Origin: Planctomyces sp.
GTDB lineage: Bacteria; Planctomycetota; Planctomycetia; Planctomycetales; Planctomycetaceae
Length of the DNA stretch: 41,119 nucleotides
Assembly: GCA_005798445.1 (NCBI GenBank)
Contig: SYJG01000457.1
Span: 1-41,119 of the forward strand
Reading direction: 5' to 3'
Within the stretch, counting starts at the first letter, position 1, and each line of letters opens with the position of its first letter. Of this stretch, positions 9,012 to 17,728 are shown piece by piece. Under the pieces are notes generated by a model. That model saw nothing but the letters and a program-made list of their open reading frames with translations. It ran no database searches and was not told where the DNA came from. The position numbers and the translations under genes are program-made.

Positions 9012-9478
9012 CAGTCACTTTTTCGTTGCACAAAGACGAGCGAGGCCAATTGACGCTGCTCGATGCTTCCGGCCATCGGCACGAAAACGTCGAACCGATT
9101 CGTGCGTTTCCCATCTCGGACCCGGAGCACTGGATTTCGCTGTGCGACCCGAACGGCCGCGAGATCGTGCAGATTCGTGACCTCGCCGAATTGTCGGCCG
9201 AGCAACGGACGCTGTTGGTGTCGGAGCTGACGCGACGCGAGTTTGTCCCGGTGATTCGGCGGATCGTCAGCATCTCGTCACTGGCCGAGCCGTGTGAGTG
9301 GTTCGTCGAAACCGATCGCGGCCCGACCAGCTTCGTGCTCAATAGCGACGAGCACGTCCGCAAGCTCGGCCAGGACCGAGCACTGATCCTCGATTCGCAC
9401 GGTCTGCGGTATCTCGTCCCTGATGCGAAGCAGTTGGACGCTCCCAGCCGCCGATTGCTGTCGCGGTATTTGTCGTAG
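9008..9478 (+). CDS. DUF1854 family protein
   Basis: The 156-residue cytoplasmic protein matches the DUF1854 family. It shows the typical PIRAFPISDPEHWISLCD segment near residues 29-46, GREIVQIRDLAELS around 50-63, LTRREFVPVIRRI around 77-90, and a C-terminal RALILDSHGLRYLVPDAKQLD around 124-146. The ATG overlaps the stop of the ABC transporter gene as ATGA, so both proteins are likely made together. In this family the gene is regularly the direct partner of an ABC transporter with an extra N-terminal domain, as here. The biochemical role is not established; a regulatory or accessory subunit of the transporter is a reasonable inference. The TAG stop is immediately followed by the palindromic element at 9481. 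Confidence 0.9.
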   Translation: MTVTFSLHKDERGQLTLLDASGHRHENVEPIRAFPISDPEHWISLCDPNGREIVQIRDLAELSAEQRTLLVSELTRREFVPVIRRIVSISSLAEPCEWFVETDRGPTSFVLNSDEHVRKLGQDRALILDSHGLRYLVPDAKQLDAPSRRLLSRYLS

Positions 9479-9480
9479 CC

Positions 9481-9596
9481 TTGGAGTGCGGTGACCTGAG
9501 TCACCGCTTTTCAAACCGTGCCGTTTGTCAGTAGTCCACTCGATCCTGGTTACAAAGTCTTTTGAAAAGCGACGGCTCTGGCCGTCGCACTCCAAA
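9481..9596. repeat. REPIN-like nested palindrome, family B (GGAG foot)
   Basis: The outer arms TTGGAGTGCG and CGCACTCCAA face each other. Within each arm a hairpin follows the GGAG foot: GCGGTGAC pairs with GTCACCGC on the left, and GCGACGGC pairs with GCCGTCGC on the right, each followed by TTTTCAAA or its complement. The feet and outer stem are conserved between arms while the inner four to five stem pairs are completely different but still complementary. The element fills the gap between the DUF1854 and hydrolase genes and could also end transcription. Confidence 0.8.
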
Positions 9597-9598
9597 GT

Positions 9599-10453
9599 AT
9601 GCCGCCCCACTTCAAACACATCATCGCATCCGACGGCTACCGGCTGTTCGCTCGGCATTGGCAGCCGAGTGAACAGCCGCGTGGGTTCGTGGTCGCGCTA
9701 CACGGGATTCAGAGTCACTCCGGCTGGTACGAGTTCTCTAGCGGCCGGTTGTGCGAGGCGGGTTACGACGTGTTGTTTTTAGACCGACGCGGCTCGGGCC
9801 GAAACTTCTCGCGACGTGGTGATGTGTCGCACGGCGATCGGCTGATCAATGATGTTGTGCAGGTCTTGTCGGACGTTCGTCGGCATCGCGATCGAGTCGC
9901 TCCGACTGCGCCGGTCGTGTTGCTGGCGGTCAGTTGGGGAGGCAAGCTGGCCGCAATCACCGCCGCTCGGCGGCCGGAGTTGGTGGATGCGCTGGCGTTG
10001 CTGTATCCGGGGCTGTGTGCTCGCGTGCAACCGACGGCCTGGCAGCGAGCGCGGTTGAATCTGGCGCGGCGGCTTGATGTTCGGCACAAGCGGGTCGAGG
10101 TTCCGCTCAACGATCCGGCGCTGTTCACGGCCGAGCCGCGCTGGCAGGAGTTCATTCGGAACGATCCGCTCGCGCTGCGCGAGGTGACTTCGGGATTCCT
10201 GCTGGCTCATCAGGATTTGACGAGCGAGTCGCTGACGGCCGCTCCGCAGATTCACTGCCCGACGCTGCTGATGCTCGCGGGACGGGACCAGATCATCGAC
10301 AACGAGGCGACGAAGGGCTGGGCCTCGCGACTCGGCACGCGGGAACTCACGCTCTGCGAATATCCCGACGCTCAGCACACGCTGGAGTTCGAGCCGCAGC
10401 CGGAGCGGTTTGTGGCGGACTTGCTGGCGTGGTTGGATTCCAGACGGGTGTAG
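9599..10453 (+). CDS. Alpha/beta hydrolase, monoacylglycerol-lipase-like
   Basis: The 284-residue protein belongs to the serine-aminopeptidase/monoacylglycerol-lipase-like group of alpha/beta hydrolases (Hydrolase_4). The oxyanion-side motif is ALHGIQSHSGWY (about residues 33-44). The nucleophile elbow is VSWGG with Ser112, the acid is Asp230 in LAGRDQIID, and the base is His260 in DAQHTLEFE, so the triad is complete. The elbow has Ala-Val-Ser-Trp-Gly instead of the classical Gly-x-Ser-x-Gly. No signal peptide is visible, so it is probably cytoplasmic. Natural substrates of such enzymes are lipid or carboxyl esters; the specific one is unknown. The gene starts three bases after a palindromic element, and its TAG stop lies in the GTAG foot of the next element at 10450, so it is neatly bracketed by repeats. 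Confidence 0.9.
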   Translation: MPPHFKHIIASDGYRLFARHWQPSEQPRGFVVALHGIQSHSGWYEFSSGRLCEAGYDVLFLDRRGSGRNFSRRGDVSHGDRLINDVVQVLSDVRRHRDRVAPTAPVVLLAVSWGGKLAAITAARRPELVDALALLYPGLCARVQPTAWQRARLNLARRLDVRHKRVEVPLNDPALFTAEPRWQEFIRNDPLALREVTSGFLLAHQDLTSESLTAAPQIHCPTLLMLAGRDQIIDNEATKGWASRLGTRELTLCEYPDAQHTLEFEPQPERFVADLLAWLDSRRV

Positions 10454-10522
10454 GATGGCCGACTTGGCCGTCCCTTTTCGACGTCGATCACGAAGACGGA
10501 CGGCCGAGGGCGGCCATCCTAC
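10450..10522. repeat. REPIN-like nested palindrome, family C (GTAG foot)
   Basis: The element begins GTAGGATGGCCG and ends CGGCCATCCTAC. The left arm hairpin is GGATGGCC with GGCCGTCC and the right arm is its inverted counterpart with a different loop. The middle is an unrelated spacer. Its TAG is the stop codon of the hydrolase gene. It is a single copy in this window. Confidence 0.78.
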
Positions 10523-10654
10523 GGCTCACAGGATTTTCCGATCCGTCAAACTTTGTCGGTCGGGTAAGAACTCGCGGCATCGGCGTGATCCGGGTCTGCG
10601 GAGTTGTCGTGGCGAGACTGAACCCATCCCCGTTCGCCAGTCGATGGAACGGGC

Positions 10655-11176
10655 ATGTCTACGACGCTCGCCACGAACGAACAACTTCGACTCGGTTTCC
10701 TGACCGCCATTCACCTCGAAAACCGAGGCCACGTTGCTGGCCTGCTGGTGACGAACAAATACGGCCGGCCGCTGGAATTCCAATGCACGGCACCGGTGCG
10801 GCCAAATCGAGCTCAAGAATTGCTGTACGGCCCGACGCTCGTGCCGTTTCTGCTGGGAGAGCTGCTCAGCAAGACGCTGGTGGAGCGGATCGGGATCAAG
10901 CCGCACCTGCTGCTGACGGATCGAGCCGAAATCCTCGACTCTCGCCCGCACGTCTCGCTGCCGGTCGCTTGCATCGGTGAAGAGGGTCGGAAGAGATCGA
11001 ACGCCGCCGAACTGGTCCGCGTCGGCAAACAGTCCTGTTCGCTGCACTCGGATTTCGAGGATGACCGGAAGACGTTTGAGAAGCTCGCGAAGGAACTGGC
11101 GGCCGACGCCGACTTGCTCGAACCGCTCGACCGCGTGCGCGAGGCGTTGCAGGAGACGATGAAAGCGGCGGCGTAA
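10655..11176 (+). CDS. Conserved hypothetical protein upstream of SNF2 helicase
   Basis: I do not recognise a named domain in this 173-residue protein. It is soluble, without a signal peptide or membrane segment. It opens with a beta-rich part (LRLGFLTAIHLENRGHVAGLLVTNKYGRPLEFQC), then has a hydrophobic/charged middle (LYGPTLVPFLLGELLSKTLVE) and ends in a helical, Asp/Glu/Lys-rich tail (about residues 130-173). The start ATG at 10655 is the first plausible one, and codon use looks like the neighbouring real genes. Only 20 bases separate it from the next small gene, and the SNF2 helicase follows, so the three may form a unit. A role linked to nucleic-acid transactions is only a guess by association. 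Confidence 0.8.
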   Translation: MSTTLATNEQLRLGFLTAIHLENRGHVAGLLVTNKYGRPLEFQCTAPVRPNRAQELLYGPTLVPFLLGELLSKTLVERIGIKPHLLLTDRAEILDSRPHVSLPVACIGEEGRKRSNAAELVRVGKQSCSLHSDFEDDRKTFEKLAKELAADADLLEPLDRVREALQETMKAAA

Positions 11177-11196
11177 TCGTAACGGGAGAAGAAATT

Positions 11197-11367
11197 ATGC
11201 AGCCTCAATTTGGCCTAGGACCAGGAATGTTCAATCTGCTCATGGGGCTGGCTGCTCTGTGGGGTGTGGTGACGACCGTTTTTTGGATGGTTGTCGGCTG
11301 GCGTGCGATGCGTGCTCACGAGCGGATGTCTGAAGCGGTCGAGCAGTTGGCCAGAAAACGCGACTAA
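11197..11367 (+). CDS. Small single-pass membrane peptide (56 aa)
   Basis: The 56-residue product has a Gly/Pro-rich N-terminus (MQPQFGLGPGMFN), one clear membrane segment at about residues 14-35 (LLMGLAALWGVVTTVFWMVV), then a positively charged, helical C-terminal tail (RAMRAHERMSEAVEQLARKRD). A good Shine-Dalgarno sequence, GGGAGAAG, precedes the ATG by about six bases, which together with the membrane segment makes it a credible gene despite its size. It sits between the 173-residue protein and the SNF2 helicase. Function unknown. Confidence 0.72.
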   Translation: MQPQFGLGPGMFNLLMGLAALWGVVTTVFWMVVGWRAMRAHERMSEAVEQLARKRD

Positions 11368-11403
11368 CGATGACCTCTGGTCGTTCAATTATTTTCTTGA
11401 GAT

Positions 11404-13233
<1,830 letters not shown>

Positions 13234-13346
13234 GGAAGCGTCCGCCAGCGGTTTGCCAGTCGGCTCGGTTAGGCACGAATTGTCGATTCATTCGCGAGAA
13301 ATCCGCTTTGTCGTCGGCGAGGCATCAGGATTTTCTGATGCGTGTC

Positions 13347-13374
13347 TTGACGATTCTTCGATGACCGAGATAAG
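13347..13374 (+). promoter_or_regulatory. Candidate sigma70-type promoter for the DUF1501 gene
   Basis: TTGACG (13347-13352) and GATAAG (13369-13374, four of six matches to TATAAT) are 16 bases apart, about 115 bases before the DUF1501 start codon. A short hairpin, GCATCAG facing CTGATGC (13322-13341), lies just upstream. This is pattern matching only; the planctomycete consensus may differ. Confidence 0.3.
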
Positions 13375-13490
13375 GTCGTCCCACATGCGTCCTCAAACCG
13401 GGGCGCATCCCGCCTGTAACTCCTGCCTGAATCGCGACTTTTGCCGCGTTGTTCGCAACGATTTTCCACCCAACCACCAAGGAGCAAACC

Positions 13491-14843
13491 ATGCTGAACC
13501 TTTGGGGTAAGCCGCTCGCCGGAACGTGTGAAGGAACCAGTCGTCGAGAGTTCATGAAAGTCGGGGCGCTAGGGCTGACCGGTTTCGGACTCCCAAACCT
13601 GCTGCGACAGCGAGCAGCGGCGGCGGCCGAGGGGCGGTCGGTCAAGGACACCTCGGTCGTGTGGATTTGGTTGGGTGGCGGAGCGACTCACATCGAGACC
13701 TTCGATCCGAAAATGGATGCTCCTTCGGAGTATCGCAGTGTCGTAGGGGCAACCACGACGAATGTCCCTGGCATCGAGATCGGTGGTCTGTTCCCAAAGA
13801 TGGCTCAGCGAGCGAACGAGATGGCGTTCGTCCGATCGTTCGCTCACGGGAACTCTGGGCATGGCGGCGGCACGCACTTCGTGATGACCGGCACCGATCA
13901 CCCCGCTGCCGATGCCGGAGCCGGACCGATTAAGCCGTCGTTCGGTTCGATCGCGGCTCGCGTGCGGGGCACGAATCATCCGACGAGCGGCGTGCCGACG
14001 TTCGTCCGTTTGTCCGGCTTGTACGCCGACGGACCCAGTTGGCTGGGGCCCGCGTACAGCCCGTTCGACGTTGGTGGCGATGCGCGGAACAACATGAATC
14101 TCAAGACCGACATGACTCGGTTGGGAGATCGCCGTTCGTTGCTGACACAGGTCGATCGTTTGGATCGGAGCGTCGATCGGAAGGGATTGTTGGACGGCGT
14201 CGATCAGTTCGAAGGCCAAGCGTTCCGGCTGATCCTTAGCCGAGCCAAAGAGGCGTTTGATCTCACGCGAGAAGACCCGCGACTGCGGGACAAATACAAC
14301 CTGGCTGGGACAAACTTCGGAGATCAGTTGTTGATGGCTCGGCGGCTGTGCGAGGCGGGCTGCGGCTTCGTGACGCTCAATTATGCGAACTCTCCGCAGG
14401 GCTGGGACATGCACGGTGATCCCGCCAACCCGGTGACTTTGTCGATCGGCAAGCAGTTGGAACAAGCCTGCCCACCGATGGATCACGCGATTTCGGTGTT
14501 CCTCGAAGACCTCGCCCAACGCGGTCTGAGCGAAAAGATTCTGCTGGTCGTTACCGGTGAGTTCGGACGAACTCCGCGAGTCAACGGTCACAATGGTCGC
14601 GATCACTGGGGACCGCTCTGCACACTGGCCTTGGCCGGCGGCGGCTTGAAGATGGGGCAGGTCGTCGGCGAGTCCTCTCCGAAAGCCGAAGTCCCGAAAT
14701 CGACGCCGATTCAGCCCAAGCACCTGATGGCGACGATCTTCCATGTGCTCGGCATCGACCAGCACACGCAGTACGTTGATCAGTCGGGGCGCCCGCAGTA
14801 CTTGCTGCCGGACGGTGCTGTTCCGATCCGTGAGCTGATCTGA
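13491..14843 (+). CDS. DUF1501 family protein, Tat-exported (second copy)
   Basis: The 450-residue protein is a second member of the DUF1501 family. The twin-arginine signal is TSRREFMKVGALGLTGFG (residues 16-33), followed by RQRAAAAAEG, so Tat export is expected. Family blocks include VVWIWLGGGATHIETFDPK after the signal, MTGTDHPAADAGAGP in the middle, and VVTGEFGRTPRVNGHNGRDHW near the C-terminus. The start ATG at 13491 is preceded by AAGGAG at good spacing; an upstream in-frame ATG at 13449 lacks this and would bury the signal. It is only moderately similar to the product of 131-1501, so the two are paralogues rather than a recent duplication. It stands alone downstream of a candidate promoter, with a palindromic element and a terminator hairpin after it. 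Confidence 0.93.
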   Translation: MLNLWGKPLAGTCEGTSRREFMKVGALGLTGFGLPNLLRQRAAAAAEGRSVKDTSVVWIWLGGGATHIETFDPKMDAPSEYRSVVGATTTNVPGIEIGGLFPKMAQRANEMAFVRSFAHGNSGHGGGTHFVMTGTDHPAADAGAGPIKPSFGSIAARVRGTNHPTSGVPTFVRLSGLYADGPSWLGPAYSPFDVGGDARNNMNLKTDMTRLGDRRSLLTQVDRLDRSVDRKGLLDGVDQFEGQAFRLILSRAKEAFDLTREDPRLRDKYNLAGTNFGDQLLMARRLCEAGCGFVTLNYANSPQGWDMHGDPANPVTLSIGKQLEQACPPMDHAISVFLEDLAQRGLSEKILLVVTGEFGRTPRVNGHNGRDHWGPLCTLALAGGGLKMGQVVGESSPKAEVPKSTPIQPKHLMATIFHVLGIDQHTQYVDQSGRPQYLLPDGAVPIRELI

Positions 14844-14868
14844 GTTGGCGCTACCAAATCCAGCACGA

Positions 14869-14945
14869 CGCGCCAGCGAGTGGTCAATTGCCGAAGACCA
14901 CTCGCTAGCGTCCGGTTTTGCCAGCCAGAACCGGACGTTAGCGCG
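14869..14945. repeat. Nested palindrome, family D
   Basis: Two hairpins share flanks of the GCTAGCG/CGCGC type but have different stems: GAGTGGTC faces GACCACTC on the left, and TCCGGTT faces AACCGGA on the right. The outermost bases CGCGC and GCGCG are also inverted. As in the other elements, the stems differ but remain self-complementary. It follows the DUF1501 stop codon. Confidence 0.7.
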
Positions 14946-14974
14946 TTCCGGGTGATGGCGACAGACTTCCCCCA

Positions 14975-15005
14975 CGCAGAGCTGCTCCGGCGGCTCTGCG
15001 TTTTT
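14975..15005 (+). terminator. Rho-independent terminator or attenuator hairpin
   Basis: CGCAGAGC and GCTCTGCG form a perfect 8-bp stem with a 10-base loop, directly followed by five Ts. It could end the DUF1501 transcript. Because it lies only 31 bases before the start codon of the next gene, it could instead be a leader attenuator for that gene. Confidence 0.7.
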
Positions 15006-15036
15006 CATGTCCGCTCAGTGAGCAGGAGTTTTCGAG

Positions 15037-15258
15037 ATGACCAAGTTTTGGAGATGCCTGCTGTCGTTAAGCCTCGCCGCGTTCCTGCAATCGCCCCTGT
15101 TGGCCGACGATGCCAACGCCAGGAAGAACAAGCCAAACGATCGCAAGGAACATCCCGCCGCCCAATTGCCCAAAGACATCACGCTGATCGACGAGCAGAA
15201 GGCCAAATTGCCAAAACGTCCGGAAGTCAAGAAGCCAAAAGAAAAAGAAAAAGGCTGA
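15037..15258 (+). CDS. Small secreted lysine/proline-rich protein
   Basis: The 73-residue product has a clear Sec signal peptide (MTKFWRCLLSLSLAAFLQSPLLADD, cleavage expected near residue 23-24). The mature part of about 50 residues is very basic and Pro/Lys-rich (ending VKKPKEKEKG) and looks unstructured. An AGGAG-type ribosome binding site lies upstream of the ATG. The gene is framed by a terminator hairpin at 14975-15005 and a second one at 15302-15338, so it forms its own short transcription unit. Function unknown; a cationic cell-surface or nucleic-acid/polyanion-binding peptide would fit the composition, but this is inference. Confidence 0.75.
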   Translation: MTKFWRCLLSLSLAAFLQSPLLADDANARKNKPNDRKEHPAAQLPKDITLIDEQKAKLPKRPEVKKPKEKEKG

Positions 15259-15301
15259 TTGATTTTCCAAGTGATGACCAATTGGCAATTCGAATGACTC
15301 G

Positions 15302-15338
15302 CAAAGCATCTGCACGTCGTGCGGATGCTTTGTTTTTT
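15302..15338 (+). terminator. Rho-independent terminator
   Basis: CAAAGCATCTGCAC pairs with GTGCGGATGCTTTG with one mismatch, and six Ts follow at 15333-15338. It lies 43 bases after the stop of the small secreted protein and separates it from the gamma-glutamyltransferase gene. Confidence 0.82.
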
Positions 15339-15429
15339 GCAAGGCAAGTTGGCTGTTTGTCGAGTGCAACGGCGAAGCGCTGGCAAGTCTTGTTGAGGAC
15401 AAGTATCGTGGCTGACGGAGGGCAATCGC

Positions 15430-17082
15430 ATGTGTCACCAGTTGCGAACCTGGATTTGGAGATGCTTGATCAGCGCGATCATCGTTTGGGGATCGCCGTT
15501 GGAAGCGTCTGATTCGTTGCCGGGGTCCGAGGCGACCGGCCGTCAAGGGGCCGTGAGCGCCGGTGGCGCGGAAGCGGTTGCTGCCGGGATCGAGATTCTC
15601 AAACGGGGCGGGAACGCGGCGGATTCCGCAACGGCGACGATTCTCGCGCTGAGCGTCACCGATTCGGGAGGCTTCTGCTTCGGTGGTGAGGTGCCGATTC
15701 TCGTTTACGACGCTCGCCGAAATGTGGTCGAAGTGCTCGCGGGACAAGGGACCGCTCCGCGACTGGCAACGCGCGAACATTTCGCGAAGCTCGGAGGGAT
15801 CCCGGCGACGGGATTGCAGTCCGCCACCGTGCCAGCGGCCTTCGATGCGGTCGTGACGCTGCTCGATCGGTATGGAACACTGCGACTGGCCGATGTCGCT
15901 GAGCCGACGTTGAAATTGCTCGACCGCGTGAAGGTGGAGTGGCATCCGCTGCTGGCCCGTTCGCTGCGCCGATTGATCGCCGCCGAAGCTGCGGGAGGTG
16001 GTGATCGCAGTCGCGGCCTCCGACTGGCCAGTGACTATTTCTATCGCGGACCGCTCGCTCGCGAACTGGCCCTGTGGTGCGAACAGCACGACGGACTGAT
16101 CCGCTACGAAGACCTCGCCACGCATGTGACGCGTGTCGAGGAACCACTCTCGGTCGATTACCGAGGTCACACGGTTTTCAAATGCGGGACTTGGACTCAA
16201 GGGGCGTACCTGCTGCAAACGCTCCGGATGCTGGAGGGCTTCGATCTGGCCGCGATGGGACACAACCAGCCGGAGACAATTCACGTCACGCTCGAAGCGA
16301 TGAAGTTGGCTCTGGCCGATCGCGACGTGTACTACGCCGACCCGCTGTTCGTGGATGTGCCGATCGAGACGCTGTTGGCAAAAGAGTATGCCAGCCTGCG
16401 CCGAGCATTGATCGACCGCGAGCACGCATCGCTCGAACAGCGTCCGGGCGATCCGCGCCGAGGCAAAGCGTTGCTGCCCGACATCGACAAACGAAAAGGA
16501 CTCGGTGGCCCCATTCACGACACGACGACCTGCGCGACGGCCGACCGCTGGGGCAACGTCGTCGTCGCCACCCCCAGCGGTTGGAGCGGCGTGCAGGCGG
16601 GTGAGACCGGCATCTGGTTGGGCACGCGACTGCAAAGCTTCAACACTTGGGAGGGACATCCCAATTGCATCGCACCGGGCAAGCGGCCACGCATCACGTT
16701 GACGCCGACGCTGGTCCTCAAGGATTCGAAACCTGTGCTGGCCATCAGCGTCGCTGGTGGAGACGGCCAAGATCAAGCCGCGTTGCAGGCCGTGCTGAAT
16801 CACATTGAGTTTGGCTTGTCCGCTTCCGAGTCGATGAAGGCCGTAAGGTTCGGCACCAATCATCATGTCGGTTCGTTCCGCCAAACGCCGCCCGTGCTGG
16901 GCAGCCTGCTGATCCACGCAGATGCTCCGCCCAACACCATCACCGCACTAGAACGCTTGGGACACAAAGTTCAATCCTCCTCCGGAGCGTTGTGGGCTCC
17001 CAGCGTGATTCGTATCGACCCCGCCGGTCAGTTCGACGCAGCGGGTGATGCGCGATCCGGACGTCACGCCGCAGCGTTTTAG
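15430..17082 (+). CDS. Gamma-glutamyltransferase family protein
   Basis: The 550-residue protein matches the GGT family of N-terminal nucleophile hydrolases, which cleave or transfer gamma-glutamyl groups from glutathione and related amides in the periplasm. A signal-like N-terminus (about residues 1-26) is followed by GRQGAVSAGGAEAVAAG and ILKRGGNAADSATATILAL (about 56-74), typical of the large subunit. The autocleavage site is in HDTTTCATAD: Thr365 aligns with the catalytic threonine of the usual TTHxSVVD motif, but the His after the two threonines is replaced by Thr. The small subunit has the GKRPRITLTPTLV and AGGDGQDQA blocks, which supply the C-terminal glycine/glutamine loop. The length is normal. 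Expected processing is into about 39- and 20-kDa subunits. A gamma-glutamyl- or cephalosporin-acylase-like activity on other amides is possible because of the altered motif. Confidence 0.88.
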   Translation: MCHQLRTWIWRCLISAIIVWGSPLEASDSLPGSEATGRQGAVSAGGAEAVAAGIEILKRGGNAADSATATILALSVTDSGGFCFGGEVPILVYDARRNVVEVLAGQGTAPRLATREHFAKLGGIPATGLQSATVPAAFDAVVTLLDRYGTLRLADVAEPTLKLLDRVKVEWHPLLARSLRRLIAAEAAGGGDRSRGLRLASDYFYRGPLARELALWCEQHDGLIRYEDLATHVTRVEEPLSVDYRGHTVFKCGTWTQGAYLLQTLRMLEGFDLAAMGHNQPETIHVTLEAMKLALADRDVYYADPLFVDVPIETLLAKEYASLRRALIDREHASLEQRPGDPRRGKALLPDIDKRKGLGGPIHDTTTCATADRWGNVVVATPSGWSGVQAGETGIWLGTRLQSFNTWEGHPNCIAPGKRPRITLTPTLVLKDSKPVLAISVAGGDGQDQAALQAVLNHIEFGLSASESMKAVRFGTNHHVGSFRQTPPVLGSLLIHADAPPNTITALERLGHKVQSSSGALWAPSVIRIDPAGQFDAAGDARSGRHAAAF

Positions 17083-17107
17083 AATGGTCTGACATCGGGA
17101 GAACAAC

Positions 17108-17599
17108 ATGACTCAAGCACCTGCGTCTTCTGCCTGGCACCTGGGTGACCTGCATCATCTCGGTTTGACGGTCGCCGACATCGAGCGTTCGATCGGCTTC
17201 TATCGCGACCTGTTGGGCATGACGCTGCATCGTCGCCGGCCGCACGTCGATAACGACTACGTCGCTTTGCAAACGGGTTATCCCGGAGTCGTTCTGAACG
17301 TGGCGTCGTTCAAAGTCTCGCCCGACAGCCCGCAGTCGCTGGAAGTCGTGCAGTACATGAATCACTCCGGCCCACCCGCCGAGACGGCGACGAACCGGCC
17401 GGGCAACAGCCATCTGTGCCTCACGGTGAACGATCTGCGATCGTGCCACTCCGATCTGATTGCCAAGGGGGTCCGATTCAAGTCGGAGCCGGTCACGATC
17501 ACCGCCGGCCCCAACGCAGGAGGACTGGTGGTCTACTTCTACGATCCCGATGGTTACACGCTGGAACTGTTCCAGCCGCCGCAACACAACAGCGCATGA
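17108..17599 (+). CDS. VOC superfamily protein (glyoxalase/dioxygenase fold)
   Basis: The 163-residue protein has two beta-alpha-beta-beta-beta modules of the vicinal-oxygen-chelate superfamily. The first opens with LHHLGLTVADIERSIGFYRDLLGM (about residues 16-39) and ends with SLEVVQYM; the second opens with NSHLCLTVNDL and ends with VYFYDPDGYTLELFQPP. The usual four metal ligands can be placed at a His in LHHLGL, a Glu in SLEVVQ, the His in SHLCL and the Glu in TLELFQ, so metal binding should be intact. The family includes glyoxalase I, extradiol dioxygenases, epimerases and antibiotic-resistance proteins; the sequence is not specific enough to choose. It starts 25 bases after the GGT stop, so the two could be co-transcribed, and it ends at a palindromic element. 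Confidence 0.87.
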   Translation: MTQAPASSAWHLGDLHHLGLTVADIERSIGFYRDLLGMTLHRRRPHVDNDYVALQTGYPGVVLNVASFKVSPDSPQSLEVVQYMNHSGPPAETATNRPGNSHLCLTVNDLRSCHSDLIAKGVRFKSEPVTITAGPNAGGLVVYFYDPDGYTLELFQPPQHNSA

Positions 17600-17602
17600 T
17601 CC

Positions 17603-17711
17603 CTCCGCCACCGGGCTTGCCCCGGTGGTTCAACGGCTTCTGCGCTACTTCAGGACTCAGGTAGCGATGAGTAGCGCAAAAGCCGTTGAACCACTGGGGC
17701 AGGCCCAGAGG
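17603..17711. repeat. Nested palindrome, family E
   Basis: The left arm contains the hairpin CCACCGGG/CCCGGTGG followed by TTCAACGGCTT and GCGCTACT. The right arm is its inverted counterpart AGTAGCGC, AAGCCGTTGAA and a hairpin with CTGGG/CCCAG. C-G pairs in the left stem are replaced by T-A in the right stem, so pairing is kept. It fills the gap between the VOC and SDR genes. Confidence 0.78.
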
Positions 17712-17728
17712 CGTGAAAGCGAATTCAC

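Noticed and set aside
6735..9478. Naming the ABC/DUF1854 pair as cyanophycin genes
   Set aside because: No cyanophycin synthetase or cyanophycinase is present in the window; the link rests only on naming of homologues elsewhere.
10429..10980. A 183-codon plus-strand frame across the family C palindrome
   Set aside because: It starts in the hydrolase gene, runs through the repeat and overlaps the better supported 173-residue gene in another frame.
13569..15008. A 479-codon minus-strand frame
   Set aside because: Antisense to the second DUF1501 gene and running through the palindrome and terminator; not coding.
15067..16917. A 616-codon minus-strand frame
   Set aside because: It is antisense to the gamma-glutamyltransferase and crosses the terminator at 15302-15338 and the small secreted gene; no domain is visible.
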